Below are positions 23,501 through 35,500 of a DNA stretch of 64,000 nucleotides, in pieces. The position numbers were made by a program, and so were the translations under genes. Below the pieces are notes generated by a model. The model was not told the DNA's origin, ran no database searches, and was given only the letters and a program-made list of their open reading frames with translations. The stretch comes from Mesostigma viride (lineage: Eukaryota; Streptophyta; Mesostigmatophyceae; Mesostigmatales; Mesostigmataceae): positions 6,831,038 to 6,895,037 of the forward strand of contig RPFO01000154.1 in assembly GCA_009746045.1 (NCBI GenBank). Direction: 5' to 3'. Positions within the stretch are counted from its first letter, which is position 1; the number at the start of each line of letters is the position of its first letter.

Positions 23501-26500
23501 AGCGTGGCTCAGCGAGCTGTGAGGATGACATCGTCAGCATAAACTAGCAGCTAACTGTGACGCTTATCAGCGAATGGGAGGCAATTCGTGGCGAGGAGTT
23601 GCAGCACAGCATTCCCAATTGAAAACATGTTACATGCTAGTTGAAAATACGTTTCATCGCCCACTGTTTGTGTGTCCATCTCCCGGTTTGCTGACCGACT
23701 GATTGGAGCGGCTGCGTGCAGGACGGTGGTCCCCCCCTGGTGCGTGCGGCGTACAAGGGTCACCTGGAGACAGTGCAGCTGCTGCTGGCGAATGGCACCG
23801 ACGCGAGCGCCAGGGATCAGGTCTGTCAGTCTGGCACGTAGCTAGAAGAGCGGAATGCAGCGGCTTTCTGTAGGGTTGCCGTGCGAAGCGATGGATCCCG
23901 CCGGAGCACACAAGAAGCTTCTGAACCGTCCATGCCATGGGCACCCCTGGATTTCTGTCATCCAGGGGTGGGATGCCGCCGGTACCCTGCCTGTACCACA
24001 GCATGCCTGCAAACTATCAAGAAGAATTTTTTTTTTTTTAGCAGAGCGAAGTAGTGCCAGAAAGCAACTCGCGCCCATCATTGGCTATTTGTGCATATAT
24101 GTATGTGCTTCTGTGTGTGTGCTCGCGTGCGTGAGTGCACGTGTTTGTGTTTGTGTGTGTTTGTGTGTGTTTGTGTGTGTTTGTGTGTGTGTTTTGTGTG
24201 TGTGTGTTTGTGTGTGTGTGTATGTGTGTGTGTGAGAGAGAGTGTCTGTGTGCGTGTGTGTGCGGATGTGTGCATGTGTGTTTGTATGTTTGAGCATTCC
24301 TCAGCCTTGCCATGTCAAAGGCTCCGCCAGGTCGCTTGTTTCCTCCGCAAGCTGATTCTTTCCCCCCTTTCCTCATACATCAAGAAGCCAAGGGACCTGA
24401 ATGGCAATGCCAGTCATTTTTCTGACACTGTGTGGTGTAGTTTTGTGCCTTGTGGCACTGTGACGCTTTGTCTTGGCACGGTGACGCCGGAGTGCAGGTT
24501 GGGAATACGCCACTGATCGTCGCGGCCCACGAGGGCCACCTGGACATTGTGCGGCTCCTCATCGACAACGGCGCTGACCCAAACGCCGGAAACTGGGTGT
24601 GTTGTACACTGCCAGGACAAGAGCTTTTATTGATTCACTAATGTGTCAAGGTTGACTCCAGCACCGGCAGTGGGCCGGGCCCACTTCGAATGTTCCGCGG
24701 TCCAAGCCAAGTGTGTGACACTTTTCCTTCAATTTTGAGGCAAAAATCTTGAATTTTGGCTTGCGAACGTATAAATTTCACGTAAATATTACAATTTGTG
24801 GGTATTTATCTCATTGTAAGTCTCGTGTGACATAAAAACTTTACATTAGCGTGAAATTGCATTGTTTCATTGAAGAATATCATGGATACATTCGTCGCAC
24901 TTGAGACGGAGTCGACTGAATTTACTAAAGACTCGTCCAACATAAAATAAAGTCTTCGAACGTCACTTCTTATTCGTGTATCCATTGCTCCCACTCCACC
25001 AACTTCTTATTGAAAACATTAAGTGGTCGCTTAAAATGGACAGCAAAATGGCGTCCCCTGCCATTTGCAGTTCTCCGAGCAAAGTTTGCGAAACCCCAAG
25101 ACAACAAAACACAGGGAGGGTGGGTGGGCAAGAAAAAAGACCTTCCCCTTCCTCGCAAGGTCCCTAAAAAGACGGCACAACACGCTACATGGCAACGCCC
25201 CTAAAAAAATCCCAGCCTTACTGACACAACTAATGTCAGACCGGCAACTACGAAATGTCAGCAAAATGATTCGAGTCAGAACTTTTAACTACACTAGTCG
25301 CCAATCAAAGGCAGTTTCAGGCCAGCATACAAAATTAAAAGGCCTTTAAATACGACCTTTTTAACCGCCTGAACAACAACGAAAACTGCCCGTAACTAAT
25401 CACCCAGTTACAAAATCCAAACTGATTATCATCCGCTAAAAACGGCCCTAGTCGCCGGCCATGCCAGCGAAACTGGAACCCCAAGAGCGTGCCACGTAAT
25501 CTTTGCCGCCGTCAGGAACACTTCGATTGCGGCGTTCGTTCTCGCCCATTATAAGAAACTATTTTCAGAGAAATCCGATTCGTGTATCCATTGCTCCCAC
25601 TCCACCAACTTCTTATTGAAAACATTAAGTGGTCGCTTAAAATGGACAGCAAAATGGCGTCCCCTGCCATTTGCAGTTCTCGGAGCAAAGTTTGCGAAAC
25701 CCCAACTAGCTCCCCCACGCCTGGCTGACTCAAAGCCGCTCCCCTCTTTCCAAGGACCGCGTGTCCATTGAGAATGCCCTGCCGCAATGGACCCCGTTTT
25801 AACACCAGCAGCTGTGGATGCATTGATGCACTGTTATAGGTAACCACATTCTCGCGAATTGACCCTTTGCAGGGCCCGCCACCGACCCCAAAGAAGGCCT
25901 CCCCTCTGATCGGCAACAGGAGTTGTTGTTGTTGCGAAGACAAAGCAGAAGACACAGCGATCAAGCAATTACCGAAACCCCAAGTTTCGTTTCTCACTAT
26001 ATTTCGCCACGACCCCTTTAGGAGAGCATCGTCCTTGACAGGGGGCACACCCCCGCACCTACCATGCTAACAGATTTACCGTTAGGCATATAATCAAGGC
26101 CGCATATCAGCCCTCACCCCCAGCGCCGAGACCGCGCGCCAAACAACGGTGTGAGTGAAAATATTTTTAAATTTATTAAAATTATCGCCACGACCTCAAC
26201 TAGTCCAACCCGGAGCGCAAGCATCCCCAGGTACGAACCAGCCCAAGGCAGGCCAGCCAACGTCACAGAACCTTAACCCGAAGCGCAAGCATCCTCAGGT
26301 ACAAGGCTGCCACGCAGGCCAGCCCTTCCGTTTCGACAAGCAGATCTTCCCCTTCATATTCGATCTGAATATTGCACTAGCGCAGCCCAACCTCCTGCGC
26401 AGATTCCCAACCATCCGGACCCAGATCCAAAGTGAGAATCAGTCCGGACACTTGGCAGCCGCTGTGACTTCCGTGAAACCGGAAGCTCAGGGGCTGCCGC

Positions 26501-29500
26501 CTGTCTGTTAATTTAATTAAGCCCTGCGCCCGAGCGGGCACAAGGCCGGGGAGGCGTCGGCATTCCTTGCATCACCATAGCCTCGGCCAACGCGTGCCCA
26601 GCGTCATGCAAGAAAAAAGACCTTCCCCTTCCTCGCAAGGTCCCTAAAAAGACGGCACAACACGCTACGTGGCAACGCCCCTAAAAAAATCCCAGCCTTA
26701 CTGACACAACTAATGTCAGACCGGCAACTACGAAATGTCAGCAAAATGATTCGAGTCAGAACTTTTAACTACACTAGTCGCCAATCAAAGGCAGTTTCAG
26801 GCCAGCATACAAAATTAAAAGGCCTTTAAATACGACCTTTTTAACCGCCTGAACAACAACGAAAACTGCCCGTAACTAATCACCCAGTTACAAAATCCAA
26901 ACTGATTATCATCCGCTAAAAACGGCCCTAGTCGCCGGCCATGCCAGCAAAACTGGAACCCCAAGAGCGTGCCACGTAATCTTTGCCGCCGTCAGGAACA
27001 CTTCGATTGCGGCGTTCGTTCTCGCCCATTATAAGAAACTATTTTCAGAGAAATCCGATTCTTGCTCCTTGCTTCTGCTTCCAATTTCTGCTGTTCTGTT
27101 TTGGACTTCTTCCTCTTTGGATCGATGGACATCGCAGGTGCCCACTTTGCCACATCATTCCAACTCTTTCCGTCCATCAGAGTCACCACCTTCTTCACAT
27201 AGTCCAAAGGCATCTAGAACTTGCCCCTATGCAACTTTCCGCCCTCTGTCTCTTCTGGAAAAAACTTCATGCAAACGTCCCTCCATTTCCGATCGTATCC
27301 ACCTACCTGCCCGTACAACTTCACCTCCTGTAACTTGGTATACTTTTGCTTTTCCCTACTCGCATTGGCCCTTCTCATGGTGTTCTCGGCCCACCCATCA
27401 ATCCAGAAGCACTCCGGTGCTCCGTGTTTCTGTTCCCCGTCCATAAGTCTCATCCACAGCGTAGGCTTCTCATAAGGCTCTTGGCTCTGCGCATTCGCTT
27501 CCACCCCTTCAGACTGAGCAGCAAGTTTAGCTGCAGGACCGAAGCCCACCGCAGCGTTCGCCCGCACCACATCATTACCTGCGCGTAACCAATCGGCACA
27601 TCAACGACGGACTAAAGTCAACGTAGATAGATTGCAAACGAATTAAAAAAAAAATTCAGGATACATGCCACGACCAAAACAGCGATTTCCTCACCCTTTG
27701 TTATTCCTTTCGGAGCTCGAGTAGCAGCTGTCTTGGGTCGAGACGAGCCGGAAGACTTGGAGGGCGCGGCAGGCTTCTTCCTCCCCTCAGACGTCGCTCT
27801 GCGAGTTGACCCTCCTGCCCCTCCACCCCTTGCCCTTCCATCACCCCTTCGCCTCCCTCCATCTTCCTCCTCCTCGTCGTCATCCCCTCCTCCTCCTCCT
27901 CCTCCTCCTCCTCCTCCTCCTCCTCCTCCTCCTCCTCCTCCTCCTCCTCCTCCTCCTCCTCCTCCTCCTCCTCCTCCTCCTCCTCCTCCTCCTCCTCCTC
28001 CTCCTCCCCTCCTCCTCCCCCTCCTCCCCTCCTCCCCCTCCTCCCCCTCCTCCCCCTCCTCCTCCTCCTCCTCGGAGGAGGATGATGATGACTCGACTGG
28101 CTGCCTTCGAAGCTCTTTCTTGGGATACTTTGAAACGCGCGTAGGCGCGGAAGGAGCGACAGGCCGGGCAGAAGCGCCAGGCTCAGCTTCATCTTCGTCG
28201 TCCGAGATTTGAACAACTGCCTTTCGAAGCTTTTTGGAAGGGTGTGACTCCGGCTGCGGCTGGACAGACGGCCGCTGCCCACCCTTCCCTTTGTCCCGCG
28301 TCTTCTGCGGTGACGACTTCTCTCCCCCCTTAGACGTCTTCTGCGGTGACGACTTCTCTCCCCCCTTAGACGTCTTCTGCGGTGACGACTTCTCTCCCCC
28401 CGTAGACGTCGCTCTGCGAGTCGACCCTCCTTCCTTTCCCTGTCCCTCGCCTCCCTCGTCCCCATCCGAATCTCCTTCCGCGTCATCCTCAGCCTTCCTC
28501 TTCTTCGCCAATGACGTCCACGAGACGTCAGGCATCTTCCCCATCCGAACCAGTAAGTCTTCGAAGCCATCCAATGACTTCTTTCCGCCAAAAACGACCA
28601 CGATGGGACGCAACTCCTCGAAAAACTGCGTCGCTAGCTCGATAAGCTTCCTGTGGTAACCGGAAGCTCGTTCGACAGTTGTCTTTTTTGGAGGAACCAT
28701 AAAGAGGTCATGGTCACCCCACCAGAAGTCCTTGAAGGACGTCCACTTGCGGCCGAACTCACCATCCAAATTCAGGATTCTACAGCACGGTAGTGGCGTC
28801 AGGCCATCGTCTTGCCTCGCGAAAGTGGATGGGAAGCCCTCACCGTCGCCCACCGCCACCTCCGCCGCCACCCTCCTCACAAATGCCTTCTTCCTGTCAG
28901 GGCCGCCTTTAGGGAGACTATGAGAAGAATACCAGACGGTCATCTTATCCCAGGAAATGCTGCGCCAGTTATACTCAATCGGCTCAGCACTTTTCTCTTC
29001 CACCTTCTCCCCCCCTTTCCCTGCAACTTTCTCCTTCGCCTCAACACCGCCTCCTTCTTCCCTTCCCCTCCTTCCATCTTTTTTTGATAGTGGAGATACA
29101 AGTCCTTGTCCAGAAGGCCGTGCGAACCCTTCATGCTGAAGTTCGGAGCGGTTTTGTCGAGGAGATCCACTAGATCGATTTTGCTATCCATCAGATCCTT
29201 TCTCGGAATCCTTAGGTGATTGGCAAGACCTTCGGACTTTAAGAGGTAGGCGACATTGCGCGTGATGATGACGGCCTTCTCCCAAAATGCAAGGAATCGA
29301 TCGACGACGTCCTTGTTCCTTGGCATCCGCCCAAGTAGTCGACAGCCGAACACCTCTTCAAATAAGCGAGAAGCCTTGTACTCCATATCAGCCCCCCCCT
29401 TACATTCGCCATCCAAGTCGGGCTTTTCCTGAAACTTAATAAGGATGAATTGGCGAACGCACTCAAGTACGTCCTTGGCCAACTCCACCAACTTTGACAG

Positions 29501-32500
29501 CTTTTCGGGCCCAACCTCCCCACTCATGATGCATTCACACACAGCGTCCATCATCGGAAACGACGCCAGGTTCCTTACAGACGTCCAGGACACCTTTTGC
29601 CCCTTCTTGGTGCCCTCGGCGTTAGCGAACCGGCATCTGAGAGTCATAGTCTCCTCAGAAGCTGGTGTGACGTCATTCTCATCATCCGGCCTGGCCTTTG
29701 TGAGGCGCAGGAAGGTGTTCGCCAGAACTCGATTGTAATTTGAAATTTGGGAAGGTTGGGCCTTGTTTTTTTTCCGCTCGCCTTCTTCCTCCCTCAACTC
29801 CCCCTTATCCTCCTTACTCCCCTCCAAACTCCCTTCCCTCCCGACTGATTGTTTGGTGGCCGGCAGGATGTACGCCAGCAGGTTCGTGTAATGGCCATCG
29901 GGAATAAAATGCCCTTTGCCCTGCTTCACGACGCCGTGCAAGTACAGCCTGTTGTAATTCCAAACATCCAGAAGCGCCTGCCCAAGCGTCCGATCCGCTA
30001 CCGCCTGATCTTCGGCATTGGCGCCCTTGGAGATTTCGAATAGGCGATCCAGCTTCTTCTTCCCAACCTCCTGTCACGAACAGAGGAACGAAAAATTGAC
30101 ACACAAGAACAATTCAAGGGTCGACTTGCAGCGTGACGTTATGAACGCACGGGAGCGCGAAAAATGGTCTTCAGCGCCGAAATCGGTAAGTTAGGGTCAC
30201 TCTGCGAAACCACCCCAGAAATATGTCGGGATGAGAGTTTGACTGCCATTGTCGTTTCTGTGTGCGACTTCCCGCATTTATAATGCATGATAAAGGAAGA
30301 CTTTTGACATGGTCACTCCACAGTGCGACCCTTACTCGACATAACACGACGAAGTGGTGGAACTGCAGCGTCACCATTGCCATAGATAGAACTACCACTT
30401 ACAGATATTTCCGGGAACTTTTTACACTCGTCCCAATTTGGAAGAAGGTCGGCCCCCCGAAGCAGAATGACGTTCGTTCCCCCGTACCCAGTATGGAATT
30501 GTTCCATGAGGGATGAGAAAAGTTTAGCCGCCGCGGCACTGTCCTTCGCGTTCTCAGACGCTGCCCCCCCTTCACACATTAGTTTCTTAACATGTGTCAC
30601 ACCGGGCGTCCATTCCCCCTCCAATTGCTTGAAAGACTTTAAACCCTTGAAATAGTGGTTTCCGTCGACCACCGCATATCGAAGAACGAGATATTCGCCA
30701 TCAGGATGTTCTCGTGAAATCTTGGGTCGAATGCCTTTAAGGAGGCCTGGCTTATTAGGCTGAAGACCTCCCTTGGTTGAAAATCAAAGGGCAGAACGTC
30801 GTCTTGTTCCCCGACTCGTGCATAGGTCCGGAACTCAACACCTCTCTTGAGGAAAGAAGCGGTGGACTTGGTTCCAAGATACTTCTCAATCTCCTTGTCG
30901 GACAAGGGGCGAAAGTAACGCGAGCCCACGAACTCCGCGTCAGTCCTAGCGCCATGGCATTTTTTCAGCCAATCCCGGTAAGGGCCGGAGGACGTGATGT
31001 GTTTGGCGAAGAGGCTTGGCTTGGTTTCCGCAAGCGCTTGAAAGGCGAACTGCCACACAGGGATGCACACCTTAAAATGCAAACTGTTTGTCTTTGCATT
31101 CAGCAAGATGCGCCCGTTCTCCCTGAACACCTCATCGCTTAGCAACCGCTGCCTCATGTTGTCAGGCAAAATCAGCCCGTTGACGGTGTGAATGCGCATG
31201 CTATTGCAACCGGTATCGATGAAGTCACTCGGTCGAATCCAACGGGATTCCCGCACAGCATTCGCGTCCCGAATGGCTTTGTCCCTGATCTCCTTCTCGG
31301 AGTCCACGGTCGTTGCCATCTTCCACTCTTTGATGATCGGCTCCTTGTCCACCTTTCCACTACTCGTCAGGATCCCCTCCTTGAAGAGCTTTGAAAGTGC
31401 TTTCAGAAGCTCAAGAAAAGGGGAGAAGGTAGGCCACTTTAATATATCCGACGCCGGCGCCTTGCCCCTGGCTTCGACGTAGTTAAGCATCTCCTTGACG
31501 AGTGCAAAAACGGCATCATTGCCGGCCAACCTTCCGTCACCGTCTCCTTCCCCCTCGGCACCCTGAACGAAGGCATTGACGAACATGAGACAAGAAAGCA
31601 ATAAATAGTTTAACGTATGCATATAGTCCGCGAGCGTAGGAAAATCTCAGAGTAGGGTGCTAAGAACACAGAAGGTAAAAAGGGTCACTCCACGGAGCTA
31701 CCCCTCTGAATCTAAATCACCAAAAACGCACCGCTTCCTTTTCTCCCGCCTTCTTCCCCTTCTTTCCTTTTCCGCCTTTCTCCCCCTCGCCACCCTGGAG
31801 GAAGACATTGACGAAGATGAGACAGGAAAACAATAAATAGTTTAACGTTTGCAAATAGTCGGCGTGCAGACAAAAAATACCGAATAGGGTGCAAAGCACG
31901 GAGAAGGTAAAAAGGTTCACTCCACAGAGCTACCCCTCTAAATCAAAAATTCCGCAAAAAACGCACCTCTTCCTTTTCTCCCGCCTTCTTCCCCTTCTTT
32001 CCCTTCCCGCCCTTCTCCCCCCGGCCGCGTCATCCTCCATTTCCACCCCCTTATCCTTCCCCTTCTCCTTTTTATCCGCATCCCTCTTCTTTTTGGACGC
32101 TTTTGCCTGACCCTCAAGCAGCTTCGCCCGTTCACGAGCCCTTCTCTTGAGATCCAACTTCATGAACTTGATGACCTTGTCCACCTTCGCCTCCGTGTAC
32201 TCCTTTGGTTTCCACTTGAACTTTTCGGTGCCCTTGGACTTGACTTGGAATTGACGAAATCATAGGCCAGGTCACCGTTGAAGGTGTCAGATTGGATTGC
32301 GAAATCGGCCGCCGCCTCAACGCGTAGTTGGTTGAGATACTCGCGAAACTCCCCGGCACCCATCGTAACATCCTTAGGGGGCTTGCCTAAGATGAGGGCG
32401 CCAATATCACAGATAGTCTTCACCTTATTCTTTCTGTCAATAAGCTTCTTGGGATCCTGGAATGTCGTCGTCGCCTTTTTTTTAGCCAACTGGAAGGTAT

Positions 32501-35500
32501 ACCAACAACACACAACATACACATGAAGCGAAATGTATTAAGAAGAGTAATCTGAACTCTGGCATCCTAGCTCTGCAGCGCGACCTTCAGCGTTAAAAAC
32601 TTAAAAAACATTGTACAAACCTTTGCCTTCCCCTTCCCCTTCGGAGTTGGCTCGGGCTCTTTTTCTTCCTCCTCCTCCTCCTCCTCGTGCTCCTCCTCCT
32701 CTTCCTCCTCGTCCACCTCCTGCTCCTTCTCCTCCTCTTCCTTCTCGTCCACCTCCTGCATGAAAAAAAAATAATAATAATTCAGACGATGACATAAAAA
32801 AAACGAGCATTAATTTTGTTTTAACGTTGCTCTGCGGAGACCCCAACCCTAAGCTTGAACAGTAAAATGAAACAAATTTCCTACCTCTACGTTCTCCGTC
32901 CCCATCCCTTCGACCTCTTCGAAAGGTTGATCGTCATCCTGCAAGACGAAACGTGCGTTCAGATAAATATACAAAGTCAGTCAAAACAGGAACTATTTCT
33001 TGAATATCCTATCTTCACAAATCGACCCCGAACCTTTAGCGGCATTTGCTTACCTCCGGTTCCACGCTGAAGGACTTTGTCCCTCAAAACGTGGAATGTC
33101 ACCCTCCTGGCGGGAAGGAGAGAAAGAAATGCGTTCATCGTTAGTAACAATTTTCAACAAAAGAAATACACAACACAAATCTAAACGGACTGAATAAAAA
33201 TGTACACAAATGTCAATAATTACCTCAATGTCAAATCTCCACTCCCGCAACACTTGTCCGATCGGCCACATCTCAGATGGAGTTGTGTGGCTCAGTTCGT
33301 TTTCGAAAAACGTCCGAAGAAAAAACAAGTGAGATAGCATGTCCTGACTCCATGATTTCTCGTTTATGTTCGCCGTCACTAACGACAGGCAGTCGTCGAT
33401 CCCCTTGTACTCAAGCCATGCGACAACCTCCTTTCGTGGGGGCTCATACTGTCCGGCCATGTCGAACTCCCCACTCTGACGAAAACGCAGGATCTCATCC
33501 TCGCACAACTGAAGAAACAATTCAACAGCTCGACTCGGAAGAATAGGGTCTGGGTTCACCCTAAACTGCGCCATCCACACTGAATACGACGAAAGGAAGT
33601 GCGATCTAACCCCATCCAAATCTTCAATGACATTTGTGCCAGCCTGAACAACTCGGGAGATACCGAGTGGTCCATGGCGACCAGAAAGTCGCCGAAGACA
33701 TCCCAGTCGAACTGCGCATCCTTGAACCCTTTCTTCAAGAGCAGATTGACATCGATTTCCGTCAGCGGGGAGGTGTCCCAATCCTCACCTGTCTTCCCCT
33801 GCTCTAGGACCTGGTACATTTCCCACCTGCAGACAGATATGATGATGTCAAAATACTCGTGTGACAATGGGTGCTGTCTCGTGTCCTTGCAGTACTGTTT
33901 GGTCGCACAAGACAGCTTGATCCAGACGAGCAGGCTTCGAGGAACATAAGCTGTAACATCCGCTGCGTCGGGTATCGTTGACCCGCACTCGGTAACAAGC
34001 AACTCAAAGGTGTCGAAAAGAGATGCAATTCTTTCCCCTTTAACCTTTTGCCTCGAAGGCTCCGCCCCATGACTTCGAACAAAAGATCACGAAGTGTTGG
34101 ATCACTCCAAGGGTTCATCTTCTCATCAGACCCGACTGAGAACCTCTCATGCCAGACACCGTCATCGATCGCAACTTCGATCTCCTTCGACACAAAGGTG
34201 CTCAAGAACGACTTGGCGTCATCGTTCAGATGTTTTTCGTAAGTCGTCAACCATGACTTCCAAGTTTCCAAGCCCCTCAACTGGATCGGCTGCACACAGG
34301 TCCACAAAACGAAAAAAAAGCATAATCGGAAAAAAAGTTTAGGGTCACTCTGCGAAGTGACCCTTCATAAAAAAATCTCAAACAGAACGAAGGACTAACT
34401 GACATGCACTAAAGCGGCGAAAAAATTATTAGCTCACCCGCAATTTCTCCTCCCCACTCCCAACCTCGGCGTTCCCCTGAGACTCTGTCTCATCTCCCCC
34501 TTTCTTCCTCTGGATGCAGCAAGACAGAGGAAAGCATACTCGTTGAAAAAGTTTAGGGTCACTCTGCGAAATGACCCTCCATAAATTAATCACACATGCG
34601 AAGGAAACGGCAACTCAGAAATGAAGGACAAATGAACAAAGAACAAAGGCGAAAAACACAGGATTACTTATCGCTCACCTCCGTTGTTGTCCCGCTCTTC
34701 TTGGGATCCTCTGACTTCTTTTCGTCTGCCCCCCGCTTCCTCTGAAATCAAAACAACAGGGAAAAGCATACTTGTTGGTTCAGGTTAGGGTCACTCTGCG
34801 AAATGACCCATTCATGGTCAACGAGCTTAGCAGAGATAAGGAATAACGAAACCGTTAAAAAAAACACGCACACTAATGGGGGTAAAAACTGTTTCTCACC
34901 TGAGACGGCTCCGTACCCTCCTTCTCCGAGACCCCCGCGGTCTTCCCATCCACCTCCGTCGACTTTTCTGCAGCCTGCGCCTTCCTGCGCTCCTCCTCAA
35001 GTTTGGCTTGGTATTTCAGGCGTGCCGCCACACCCGCCTCCATCATCCTCTTCCCCTCCTCCTGCACCTTCCTCTTCGCCTTTGCCTCCTCGTCCTTCTT
35101 TTTCCTTTCCTCATTCGCCTTTCTCTCCTTTTCGTCCCGCTCCCACGACGCCCTCCTCTTCCTGCGCTCCGCCTCCTCCATCTCCGCAGCTTCCATTTCT
35201 GCCTGCTTCGCCTCTCGCTCTGCCCTTTCCTTCTTCACCCATTCCCTCTGCTCCCTTTCCAGGAGCTCCTGGGCGGCCTTCCGTTCCTTGTCCTTTTTCT
35301 CCAGATTCACCAGATCTTCGGCGTGCTGCGTTGCCTGATCCAGATAAGAAGTCAGAAGTGCCATGCGGTCATTCCTTCTCTTTCTTTCCTCCTCCGGAAG
35401 ATCCTCCAGTGGCCTTGGGTCTGCCTTGTCCCTGTCCTCCATGCTGATCAGGAGGTCAATGTTCTTCTGCAGATCACGCAGGAACCGCTCATGGTCATCC

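Noticed and set aside
24078-24376. Thr/His-rich open frames on the minus strand
   Set aside because: They are translations of a (TG)n microsatellite inside an intron.
28650-28820. Possible adenine-methyltransferase signature (LNLDGEFG...DLFMVPPK) in the cargo gene
   Set aside because: The catalytic motif should read D/N-P-P-Y/F/W; here it is VPPK, and no SAM-binding motif was seen.
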